A DNA stretch of 64,000 bases from Tricholoma matsutake. Lineage: Eukaryota > Basidiomycota > Agaricomycetes > Agaricales > Tricholomataceae. Location: contig AP026539.1 of assembly GCA_026075535.2 (NCBI GenBank), forward strand, positions 10,106,001 through 10,170,000, given 5' to 3'. Of this stretch, positions 20,998 to 30,612 are shown in pieces; the stretch's first letter is position 1; every line of letters starts with the position of its first letter. Made by a program: the position numbers and the translations under genes. The notes under the pieces are model-generated. The model made no database searches. It worked only from the letters and a program-made list of their open reading frames with translations, and was not told where the DNA came from.

Positions 20998-21337
20998 CTT
21001 TTTTTTTTTTTTGTTATCTGGACATCATGCCCCCTTGCTTGAAACACGAGATGGAGGGGGCCATTTCATTTACTAATGAGCCTTTCCCCAGCCTTGCGAG
21101 TCCCTCCTCCTGGGGTGGATTCATTTTTTTTATTCTTTGTTTTTTAATGTAGTTTACACTAATTACAAGTAATTAATAAGTGTCGGTCACAGTCAGCTGG
21201 TCCAGTCGTGAACTGGTTTTAACTGGTTTGTGAACCGACTGCAACTGACATGGACCAGTCCTGTAGGGTCCGGTCCAGTCTTTTTAGTATATATGAAATA
21301 TAAGAACTGGACTGGACTTTCAAGCACTAGTTGCACT

Positions 21338-21780
21338 GGGGGTGAGTTTGATTGCGTGATCCCACAGCTTGCATGCAGGGAGAGAGTTGAACAATTCCTT
21401 GAAGAACACATCCCTGAACTCACAGAGATGAAGAAGCAAGAAATCGGTAGAGGGTTTAGCAGCATTGTTTTTGTGGAATGCCTTGGCAAGGCATTGGGAT
21501 ATGTTCGATGTAGCACACACCTCATGCAATGGACAAATCACAGTGTAGAAGATCCGATCACCTTCCTCCACTTCCTCTGGCTCCTCCTCATCATCGTCCG
21601 AGTCTGGCATCAGATCAGGAACCCCTTCTAACTCCACTTCAGGTACATGCAGAGGTCCAGCATGACACTTCTGAGTGCATCATATTGAGGCACTTTGTCC
21701 ATGGTGTTCTTGTCAGTCGCACCAGAGTCCAGGAGTGTAGAGACACCGAGTATCTGTCCAGTGTCGGTAGTCTATAGTTT
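21338..21780 (-). pseudogene. Protease and pre-RT region of element B
   Basis: An aspartic-protease active-site motif (LLDSGAT) is encoded on the minus strand near 21722-21740. It is followed, after a stop and frame change, by an acidic linker and the conserved pre-RT stretch ending KLWDHAIKLTPSA at the hAT-type insertion. Retroviral-type protease and the region before RT are expected exactly here in Tf1/sushi elements. Confidence 0.75.
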
Positions 21781-23003
21781 GATTGCTAGGTTCAAGGAAT
21801 GTGTAGAGGGAGTGGATGCAACAATATATTTGCATGGTAGTTTGCACTCCCATGATTTAATTTTGGGGCATGGGGCAGGGGGAGAGATGGGAAGAGCAGG
21901 TACATCTTCAGCCAACTTTGAAGGGTCAGAGAGGGGAACAGTCATGGAAATAGATTCATTCTCCAGGGACTCAACTGACAAAACTTCAAAGTGGTTATGG
22001 ACAGACAGTGAGGGCATACAATTCACTTGCTGCGAATAGAAAAATCCTGCTCCTCTACAACTTCTGACTTGATCTCCTCCGCAACCTGATCCTTTGCTTC
22101 CTCAACATCTACAAGCGCCAACAGGTCTTGGAGGAGTTTATCTTGCCCCTCGGGGGTGAGCATGCAGATATTCTGACAATGGGGACATGCTCCAGCCCTG
22201 AGCCCAGTTTCCCCACAGTAATAGCAGACATCCAACCTACATGCACGGCTGTGGGCCACATCAACATCCATTGGTACTGGGACATTGATGGCTGGTGCAG
22301 GAGTCTGATGGACAGGAATGGGGTTATGGTGGGGAAGGGTTTGATTGAAGGTGTAGGGCACATGAGTGGTAGTTGGAGCATGGAATGCAGCATTAAACGC
22401 TGCATTCATGAGTCAGTTCTCATCACAGAGTGAAGCAGCTTCATACCAAGCATAGATATCATCATCCGCTGGGTGCCCTTCCAACATCTGTGCAATCTGG
22501 TCCTGAATTTCTCAATCGAGGCCCTGTTGGAACTTCACCACCACCAGTAGCCCACTCCCATATCCTGCTATGTTCACCAAATCCTTAAACTCATTGATAT
22601 AATCGTCCATGAATCGATGTGCCTGATGGTAAGAGGATGACTTGAGCCGTGTCACTGCTCGGTGGCACTCATTGAAGGGACAAAAGTGGCATACAAACTC
22701 TGCTCAAAAGTCACCCCAAGTGGAGAAAGGTAGAGAACTGAGCTCTTTAGTTTGGCGCAGAATATGGTCCACATAGAGATAGGCGTGTTCAGATTTCATG
22801 TATGTGAAGGCCCAATAAATTTTTGCAGCATCGTCGATGAATTGATGCAACTGGAGACTGATGTACAACTCACAGGAATTAAGGAATGCATGCCCCTGTG
22901 CATGCACACCATTAAATTCAGCGGGGGGAGGCAGTTTGATCTGGGTGCACTCCTTAGTGGGCGCATTAGGCAGTGCATTGTTGTTGGGCACACTTGGAGT
23001 CAC
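21772..23003 (-). pseudogene. Gag of element B with Cys cluster
   Basis: Minus-strand frames 23003-22704 and 22409-22023 together give a gag-like protein: KLPPPAEFNGVHAQGHAFLNSCE near the start, a helical capsid-like part with WAFTYMKSEHA, and a Cys cluster (CRLDVCYYCGETGLRAGACPHC) near 22200. At least three in-frame stops interrupt it. The frame 22026-21772 probably links gag to protease. Confidence 0.72.
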
Positions 23004-24002
23004 AATGGGGGGAATATTGGTTGTGGAGCTAGTCTGAATGGTTCTGACAAAGTTTCAATCATAGATTTAAGTGAATCAATTTGCGCACATATTCCAGTAA
23101 CATCGCTTTCAAGTGTGTCAAGGCACTCTGATGCTTCCATGGTGCTAGGGGGTGCATTAGGCAAAAATGGGGGTGCTGTTAAGAACTGATGCTAGAAGAT
23201 ATGTCGGAATCCGATCAGACCCTGTGGGTGATGATAGTGGAAGGTTGTTGGGTCATGGCAGATTCTGCGGAGGGGAAACAGAAAGGACTTGGCTTCAGCT
23301 TGTAAGAAGCTGCACCCTTCACCTCATCTGTTGTCCTAATCTTAAGATGAAGGTTTGGAGGTAGAAGTGGTGAAGTGTGGGTAAATGCGGGAAGGAGTAC
23401 AGAGGGACTTGGGTTAAGTTCAGATGAGATTAGAACTTCAGAGGGAGACTAGAGGTTGAGACGAATAGAGTTCAGACTCTTAGAGAACTGAGGTAGGAGT
23501 AGAAGGAGATTTAGATTGGCAGGTTTAAGTCAAGTCTATGTCGATATACAAACTGGGGAATACAAGGCGAAACTAACTAAGCTTAAATACTGTAGTCCAG
23601 AATAAAGGTGGAACAGAAACGAAGACTGAGGCAGTGTCTCAACTGTATAGATAAATTACCTAGTGGGAGCCGCACAGGAATCTGTAGTCAAATTTGCAAT
23701 AGAGATGGCAGCCTTGGGAAGGCAGCCGTGGGTGCTGTACAAGGCGGCCTGGTGCACAGCAGTGTGGGCAGTGCAAGGGGGCCGGAAATGAAAGCAGGAG
23801 GAGTAGATGAATGTCGGGTTCAACATGCGGAAAAGGGTTGGATGGATGTGGGTTCCAATCAGGCGAGGAACGGTTCTTGACAGGTGCACTAAGGGCAGGA
23901 CTGTTGGGAGTCTGTGGAGCTTTGGGAAGCATTGTCTACTCTGTACCTGCCTATCTTGGGCAGTGCGTTCATGATTTCAGGCCTTAGGAAAGAGTTTTCT
24001 AC
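23004..24002 (-). other. Leader region of element B, including self-complementary primer site
   Basis: About 1 kb between the 5' LTR and gag without a clear protein. At 23991-24000 the minus strand reads AGAAAACTCT, two bases after the LTR end. This is the exact complement of AGAGTTTTCT, which lies inside the LTR about 28 bp after a TATA-like box. This is the arrangement of the self-priming Tf1/sushi retrotransposons. Confidence 0.65.
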
Positions 24003-24438
24003 TATAAGGGCAACCTCAACCTCTGGCAAAGGGAAATCTGAAGTTTAAATTATACTACACATTACAGGGATTGGAGGCTCACCTAGCAAAGGGAAATCTG
24101 AAGAGAAAACTCTGAGGACCCCTTTGCCAATGCCCAGTATATGTGAAGACTGCAAAAATCAAATAATAATCTAAAAATAGAAAAGGTGGAGATAGGCAGA
24201 TCAAGGCCGCCAAATGACATCATACCAAGGGGTAGATGTCGGAAGGGGTGCTCCACCTCTAAATATAAAACTGTCAACATGCACAAATGTGATAGAAAGG
24301 GAAATTAGTAATAAAATAAGGAAAAATCATAGAAAATGAAGAATAGAAGGAAATGAAGTGAGGAAAAATATAGGACAAATGTAAAAAATAGGAGAAACAT
24401 ACAGGGCACCCCTCCGAGTCCCCCCTAGTCCCCTTACA
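24003..24438 (-). repeat. 5' LTR of element B (436 bp)
   Basis: Minus strand starts TGTAAGGGGACTAGG at 24438 and ends CCCTTATA at 24003. Same family as the solo LTR at 5522-5947. TATA-like CACATATACTGGG sits about 28 bp before AGAGTTTTCTC, the presumed transcript start. Confidence 0.9.
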
Positions 24439-24594
24439 GTCCTGTTGATGGAGAACAAGTAATGGCTCTTGTCAGGCTAGCCCACACTTGACTGTCTTGA
24501 CACATGTGGTTTTTATGTGGTTAACTTTGGTAAAGCCAACATAATTTGACAGAACACAACTACCCTTGAGAACTCTCAGCTTTAGCCAACTGCA

Positions 24595-25222
24595 TTGATG
24601 CACTATGGGCCCTTCCTGAACTTATCTGTCTCTTTGTTTATCATCAACTTCAGTCTGATTCCTCAAATGACAGTGATGCCACCAGTATACCCGACCCACA
24701 TGAGATTAAAATATCATCACTGATATCTGTTTTTCACTCTGCAACAGCAACATTCTATGCTCCTAGTGATCCCTCTGGTATCCATGGCATGTGACGAGAA
24801 CAGATGCAATGTACTCCTGTCTGGTGTGGTGGTGCACCTCATCATGATTGTGTCTATGTTGTGGTTGATAATGAACAGGAAGGTTTTTGTGGAATGAGTG
24901 TTGTATGCCTATGTCTTCTTTTCTCCTTCCAGTATGGTGGGGTAAGTTACCCCTGTGCTCTTGTGGAGTGGTTCAGGAAAGTTGGAGATGAACCTGATGG
25001 ACAGACAGGCATGTGGATTATTGAGCCTGAACTTGATGCCAACAGAACATTTATGTTCAGTCCTTCACCTGGATTCATTTGTATGAGGTGCCCATCTTGT
25101 TCCTGTTTATGGATCTTGCTATCTTCCCATTAGTTTTCTTCACACTTGGTCTCTAGATACTTTCAATGCCTATCATGTAAATAAGTTTATTGATTACCAT
25201 GCTAATGAGATAGCTTTCTGAA
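24595..25222 (+). pseudogene. C-terminal end of a Plavaka-like transposase, decayed
   Basis: Reading across two frames gives the conserved C-terminal block of a very common agaricomycete transposase family: FHSATATFYAPSDPSGIHGM, GGAPHHDCVYVVVD, YPCALVEWFRKVGDEPDG, TGMWIIEPELDA, and, after a frame change or intron, NAYHVNKFIDYHANEIAF followed by a stop at 25220. From memory this matches the Plavaka (CACTA-related) group. The N-terminal catalytic part is absent, being cut by element B's LTR at 24438. An in-frame TGA after GIHGM confirms decay. Confidence 0.65.
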
Positions 25223-25634
25223 AACTCTTTCTTTGTTCTTCTAACTATTGTGGCAGGCTGCTGAGTATGGTGATTGTTTTGAGAATGTGGCTTGGTATGG
25301 CTTGGTGTGGCTTGGTGTGGCCACTATGGCTCTATACCAGCCACACCAGCCACACCAGCCATACACTCCCAGACATGTGTGATTTTCCTGATGGTGGTGG
25401 TGGAATGCGCAGCTTGAATGGCAGGGGGGCTTGCAAGCAGGATATGTGATGTTGGTTGTGGGTGTTAGTGTCGTGGTCTGTGTGTGTGTGCATGTGTGAA
25501 ACCTCACCTAAAGTGGTATCAGGAATTGAGCCTGTCGACAGCTACAAAAGTCCTGTCCTCATGGTGGCTGGAACAAGCAACCAGCGAGCAACCAGGGCCC
25601 AATCCTGCATGAGCAGTGAGGCAGTGATGGTTGT

Positions 25635-25679
<45 letters not shown>

Positions 25680-26022
25680 GTTCAAAAAGATCACGCATCA
25701 AAGGTGGTAGCATGCTAATAATAGCATGCACTGCATGCATTGTATCACTAAGTGTCTGCAGTGCAGAGTCAACATGCAGTAGCAAACATCAGTCAACTAG
25801 TAGTATTTACTTGATGTAATGACTGCACTACAAGAGCAGCAAGTACCTGGAGGGATTACACAGCAACCATACAGAACTTGTTGTGCTGACAGCAAAAGTG
25901 CAAAATATTGAGCAGCCCAACAAACTGTAGTCTTGCAAAAATGAATAGGTATTTTTACAACTCAGGTGGTAATTGAATGTCAAAAAATTCAAGAGAAAAA
26001 TAAATTACACAGCCAGTCTTTG
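25223..26022. other. Repeat-rich intergenic DNA with a foldback and a TTG microsatellite
   Basis: Contains an imperfect inverted repeat at 25296-25363 (GGCTTGGTGTGG units facing CCACACCAGCC units) and (TTG)14 at 25635-25676. No gene is supported; the poly-Cys and poly-Val frames here are microsatellite translations. Confidence 0.6.
25635..25676 (+). repeat. (TTG)14 microsatellite
   Basis: Fourteen uninterrupted TTG triplets flanked by two TTTG variants. Confidence 0.95.
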
Positions 26023-26298
26023 TGTGATGGTTATGGTACCCTCACATGCAACTCTCACCTCTAGTTTAACTCATGGCCTTTCTACTTATCGTCATGGGCA
26101 CTTGTATGTACATTCACAGTCTTTTCACCTACTTGTAGTTATTTCTGTTTGCATTCTCAATCATCTTTGGTACTTCCCATTCTCATACTCAATGGGTTGT
26201 CCCAGTCTTGTAATGTCTCTTGTTGAACCAATGCCAGTACTTTGGCTCTTCTCCTCATTTCTGGCTCTTATCACTCAGTTTCTTGCATGTCCATTACA
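26023..26298 (+). repeat. 5' LTR of element C
   Basis: Starts TGTGATGGTTATGG and ends CCATTACA. One base later (26300-26309) lies TTGGTTTGAC, the exact complement of GTCAAACCAA at 33204-33213 in the 3' LTR. It is a candidate self-priming primer site as in Tf1/sushi elements. Confidence 0.9.
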
Positions 26299-26410
26299 GT
26301 TGGTTTGACCAACAACCTCAAAAAATTTTCTTCACTCTCCCTCCTCTTTCTTGGCACTCTACTCCTTTAGCTCTAAAAGTCTCACTTACTCCTATTCAAC
26401 TTCTACTCTG

Positions 26411-27514
26411 ATGGACCCCCTTATCCCCACCAATCCCAAGGACTCTCCTGTCCCACCTGTTGATGATCAGCAGGCATTGTGGGAAGCTGTTGTTGCTCTC
26501 AGCAGGCACACCACATCAATTAACACGGTGTTTAATGACTCTCAATGCCAGCAAGTCCAAGCACATGAGGCAACTATCAATGCACTTCTCACTCGCATTA
26601 ACAAGGTTTTGTTAGGCAGTACTACTGCTGACACCACCACTAGTTCTACTACAGTACCAGATGTGGTCTTAAGTTCCATGAACCTTGCGTGTTCAATGGG
26701 AAAGTAAAGTCAGTTCGTCCTTTTCTTGATGAAATTGAGAGTGCCATCTGGCTCCAATGGCATGCTCTTATTACTGACTATGATAAAGCCCTGTTCCTCT
26801 CCGGCTACCTCAAAGATGGCAGTCCTAAATCCTGGTACTACACCATCAAGAACAGTGTGACCTGGGCACACCTATTGGGTGGCCTTTTTTCAGGCCTTCC
26901 ATGATCATTTTGGTGACTCAGACCATCAGTTCTCAGCCACTGAGGAGATGGATCAACTCTGACAAACCAGCTCTTGTGCCACCTTTGCCTCTCGCTTCAG
27001 TGAGCTTCTCGTTAATCTTGACCTCAACGAGTCTCTCAAGATTGAATATTTCTGCAAGAGACTCAAGGACAATGTTCAAGATGCTTTAACTCTCATCAAA
27101 CGCAAGGTTTTACCTAGGGACTTTGACAAATATGTCGAGCTCTGTGTTTCCATCAACAACTCCCTTCGTTGCCATGAGCGTGAGAAGAAGGGCTCCAAAC
27201 CTTCTGGTAATAACTCCTCATCCACTACTAAATGTTCTCCTACTTTTAGCACTTCATCTGCTCCACATAATCCCCCTGCACCTCCCACTGTCACTCCTGG
27301 TACTCCCATGGAGATCGACACTGCCAAAACAAGTCAGCCTTGTGCTCCATTCACTAACAAGGAACATGAGCACCGCTGTCATGAAGGCTTGTGCAGTTAT
27401 TGTGGCAGTAAGCACAATATTTGTGATTGTCCTAATATGTCCAAGCATGTGAAGAAGAATTTCATGGCTCCCAAACCTCCTCCTGCTTCAGGAAAAGCTG
27501 GACCAATTGCTTGA
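26411..27514 (+). pseudogene. Gag of element C
   Basis: Frames 26411-26707, 26689-26904 and then to 27514 together encode a retrotransposon gag protein: helical N-terminus, capsid-like block (VRPFLDEIESAIWLQW, ALFLSGYLKDGSPKSWY, FKRL-type helix) and a C-terminal zinc knuckle (CSYCGSKHNICDC). At least one frameshift near 26690 and one stop near 26960 break it. It supplies the particle protein in active relatives. Confidence 0.8.
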
Positions 27515-27699
27515 CTGTCCCTGGGCAATCAGTTGATGTTGGGACACATCTTGCACCTCAATGTGTGCCGGTGCCCATCTGATGGATGGATCTTGGGATG
27601 TGAATTTTAAATCTGCTCCTCAATTTATTTTTTCTATTGCTGGTCCGTCTCTTTATTCTCCATCTCATTTCTTTATTTCTATTGTTCTCTATTTTCCTA

Positions 27700-29384
27700 A
27701 TCGCAAACTTATGCTCTCATTGACTGTGGTGCAGATGCATCCTGTATTTCAGAGCATTTTGCATCATGTCACTCCCTTACTTGGTGTCTAAAGGATGTCC
27801 CCATTCCTATTGTGGTGGTTGATGACCATCCCATTGCATCTGGCTTGATCACCCATGATGTCCTCACTAATATTTCTGTTGGGGCTCATACTGAGGTATG
27901 ACCCCTTGCTGTTGTTCCTGTCAGCTATCCAGTCATTCTTGGCTTGGATTGGCTCCATCACCACAATCCAAAAATTGATTGGGCTGAGGTGAATCTCTCC
28001 CTCAATTGCTGTGGTCTCTCTCCTTCTCATCCTGTTACTGTTTCTGCACGAGGCTTTGGTCTCATGCCCAACATCTCTTCCTCTACTCTCAACCCTGTGG
28101 CTTCTCTCAGTTTAGGCTTTGGTCTATCTGATTCTCTCTCTACTGCTATCAAAGCTCTCTCTCCTCCTCCTCCTCCTCCCCCACCTCCTAGCCCTAACAT
28201 CGCACCCGTCGATGGGGCTGAGGACTGCGTGTCCACAACTCCTGGTACCACATTTCTCTCTTCTTTTGTGCATTTGCTATGGTCTGCCTTTGCCATCTAT
28301 TTCTCCTCTGGCTACACCAAATGTTCAGATGGTTAGCCCAACCAAATTCTGAAAAGCCACCAAAAGTTCTACAGAACACATTTTCCTTCTTTGTTTGCTT
28401 CCTGTCAGTTCTCCAGCTTACATCCGGGCAACTGCTGCATCTGCTACTGACAAATTGGATGAAGTTCCTATTACACCCCCTCCTCCTGAACCTCCTCCCA
28501 ATTCTCCCAACAATCCTTACTGCTTCATCCCTGACAAGTACATGCCTTGGGCAGAGACGGTCTTTAACCCCATGGAATTCAACAACTTACTGCAACATTG
28601 TCCCTATGACATCGACATTGAGATCGAGGAAGGCAAATTGCCTCCCTTTGGTCCCATTTACCAACTTACACCTGCCGAACAAGAGGCTGTTGCCGATTAT
28701 GTCAATGATTATCTCAAGTGTGGACATATATGTCAATCCACCTCATCTGCTGGTGCTCCCATTCTCTTCACTTGCAAGAGAACTGGGGAAATTTGCCTTT
28801 GCATGGATTTTTGTGGTCTTAATGCCATCACACACAAGAATTGATATCCCATACCTCTTGTCAACAACCTTTTGGACCGCATTCAGGGCTGCAAAGTTTT
28901 CTCTCTCATTGATCTCAAGTCCGCTTACAGCCATCTTTGCATTTGCGAAGGTGACGAGTGGAAAACCACTTTTTGCACCCATCTTGGCCTTTTTGAACAT
29001 CTTATCATTCCATATAGCCTTACTAACACCCCCACAGCATTCCAATCTTTTATTCAGGATGTTCTCCATGACCACCTTGACATCTTCTGTGTTGTTTATA
29101 TTGACGACATACTAATTTTCTCTAGAAATCAGGAAGAGCACAACACACATGTCCAACTCATGCTTGACCACCTTTGGGACCATCATCTTTGCGCTAACCC
29201 TGCAAAGTGTGAGCGGGACAAGTCCAAACTCAAGTTCTTGGGCTACATTATTGGTGCTGACAGCATCAAAATGAACCCCAAGAAGCTTGATACTATTGTT
29301 TCCTGGCCCAAGCCCACTACTCCCAAGGAACTCAAGTCCTTCCTTGGTTTCTCTAATTTTTACCATTGTTTCATCCATGGTTCA
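27700..29384 (+). pseudogene. Protease and reverse transcriptase of element C, up to the Helitron insertion
   Basis: Protease: IDCGADASCIS near 27715 (family norm DSGA, here Cys for Ser) and YPVILGLDWLHHHNP at 27930. RT: MPWAETVFN, LPPFGPIYQLTPAEQ, then a stop at 28842. The next block (28872-29384) carries FSLIDLKSAYSHLCI, LTNTPTAFQSFIQDVL, VYIDDILIFSRN and FLGFSNFYHCFIHGS. The YIDD catalytic centre is intact. The frame is cut at 29385 by a foreign insert and continues at 30613. Confidence 0.85.
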
Positions 29385-30612
29385 CAAAACTTCATAACAC
29401 TGCTATAGGATCACATGTCCTTAAATCAGAGTTTCCCACTTACTTCGAAAATCATAACTGTGGGTCTTGCTCACTTGAGCATTTTCTCTGTTGTTCAATC
29501 ATGGTCTGCAAGAGAAAATAACTGTTTATGTGCATGCAGGATGAAACTAGACAAGAGCAGGGCAAGCTGTCATAAACCTGAAGAGCAGCTTCCTGAAATG
29601 CCAAGAGAAAAGTTGAAGAGTTTGGATAGACAACAGCCAACCCAGTTTGTTCCATTTGATCCTGTGCTTGAACCCGCTGACTTTCCACCTGCTCCCCCAA
29701 ATGGCGGCTTGTCACACAGAATCATTGGTGATTTCTGTGCAAATTCTACACCCCTCTCAATCAAGGAGGCAGGATGTGCTGTGTGTGGACAGTTGACACC
29801 AACTTCACAGCTTTCTAAGTTGAAGGCTGTGAAACACTTACTGTCTGTTCTTACAGTATCAAATGTTACAAGAATTGAATGATCAAAGTCTTCACAACCC
29901 ATTTGTGAATTCCAGGGCCCTGTATTAAACCATGCATGTGATCATATCTGTGATGGTTGTTGGAGGCACTTATGGTTCCTCCCTATGCACTGGCCAATGG
30001 CCTATGGTTTGGTGCAGCCCCTAAAGAACTATCCTGCCTTGGATTTGTAGAAAGGCTACTGATTGTGGGTGTGTGAGTCAATAGCTGCTTCATTTGTGTA
30101 GCATCATCTGGGTTAAGAAAGATGGATTCCCATGTTATAGCATTCAAATCACCTGTTCCAAAAGTGTACTATCAGCTTCCTCCACATATGGAAGATCTTG
30201 ATGAAGTCCTTGCAATTCTGTTCACTGGGCCATGCAAGCCTACAGAGAAGGAATTGCAACACACACCTCTGTTGGTAAGAGGATGGAAAGTAGCTCAGGC
30301 ACTTGAATGATTGAAATTAAATCACTCAGATTACATTGATCTAGAAATTGCATATGATGAATTAGACCACTATCTGGAACAATCTCCTCCCATATCCATT
30401 GAATTCCAACATTCACTAACTAACAAAGTTGAAGAGGGAACCAGCGTATTTGATGATGCAGTAGATGTTGGTGTTGAGGATGGGGAATGCCCATTTGTAG
30501 TCCATGGTTTTATGGGAGGCCAATACAATACAAAGTCTCTGAATGCTCTGAAAGGAATAGCTCTAAAACACTGGAATAACCATGGGGTGCCCTTTCCATC
30601 TCCCAAGGTTCA
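29385..30612 (+). mobile_element. Helitron-derived fragment (DUF6570-like N-terminal region) inserted in element C
   Basis: The insert encodes, across several broken frames, the N-terminal region typical of agaricomycete Helitron proteins: FVPFDPVLEPADFPPAPPN, AGCAVCGQLTPTSQLSKLKA, VIAFKSPVPKVYYQLPP, AILFTGPCKPTEKE and QHSLTNKVEEGTSVFDDA. The Rep and helicase parts are absent. GGTTCA occurs at both junctions (29379-29384, 30607-30612). Deleting the insert with one copy rejoins the gypsy frame (FIHGS to RITIPLTNLT). Helitrons normally make no duplication, so the transport mechanism is unclear. Confidence 0.75.

Larger units (their letters stand above)
19923..21329. mobile_element. Non-autonomous hAT-type element, 1407 bp, carrying hairpin motifs
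   Basis: Inverted ends TAGTGCTTGAARGTCCAGTC (one mismatch) at 19923 and 21329. Flanking 8-mers are GTTGCACC (19915-19922) and GTTGCACT (21330-21337). Removal restores the element B frame, from KLTPSA to PSSCKVYPL. No transposase frame is present. Sub-terminal regions are rich in GGTCCAGT-type units. The centre holds four hairpin-motif copies and CAACAGCAA-type triplet runs. Confidence 0.9.
16685..24438 (-). mobile_element. Ty3/Gypsy chromovirus B (Tf1/sushi type) with two nested hAT-type insertions
   Basis: Order on the minus strand: 5' LTR (24438-24003), self-complementary primer site, leader, gag with a Cys cluster, protease, RT, RNase H, integrase, chromodomain, polypurine tract, and a 3' LTR cut to 150 bp (16834-16685). 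Two hAT-type elements sit in the RT region at 19298-19589 and 19923-21329, each with an 8-bp duplication. Many stops and frameshifts show this copy is dead. The 3' LTR is truncated exactly where element A begins. Confidence 0.88.

Noticed and set aside
25420..25440. GCTTGCAAGC palindrome as another hairpin-motif copy
   Set aside because: It has no 4-nt loop and no GGGTGGA tail, so it does not fit the family.
25456..25819. Open frames with long poly-Cys, poly-Val or poly-Thr runs
   Set aside because: They are translations of the (TTG)14 microsatellite in different frames, not genes.
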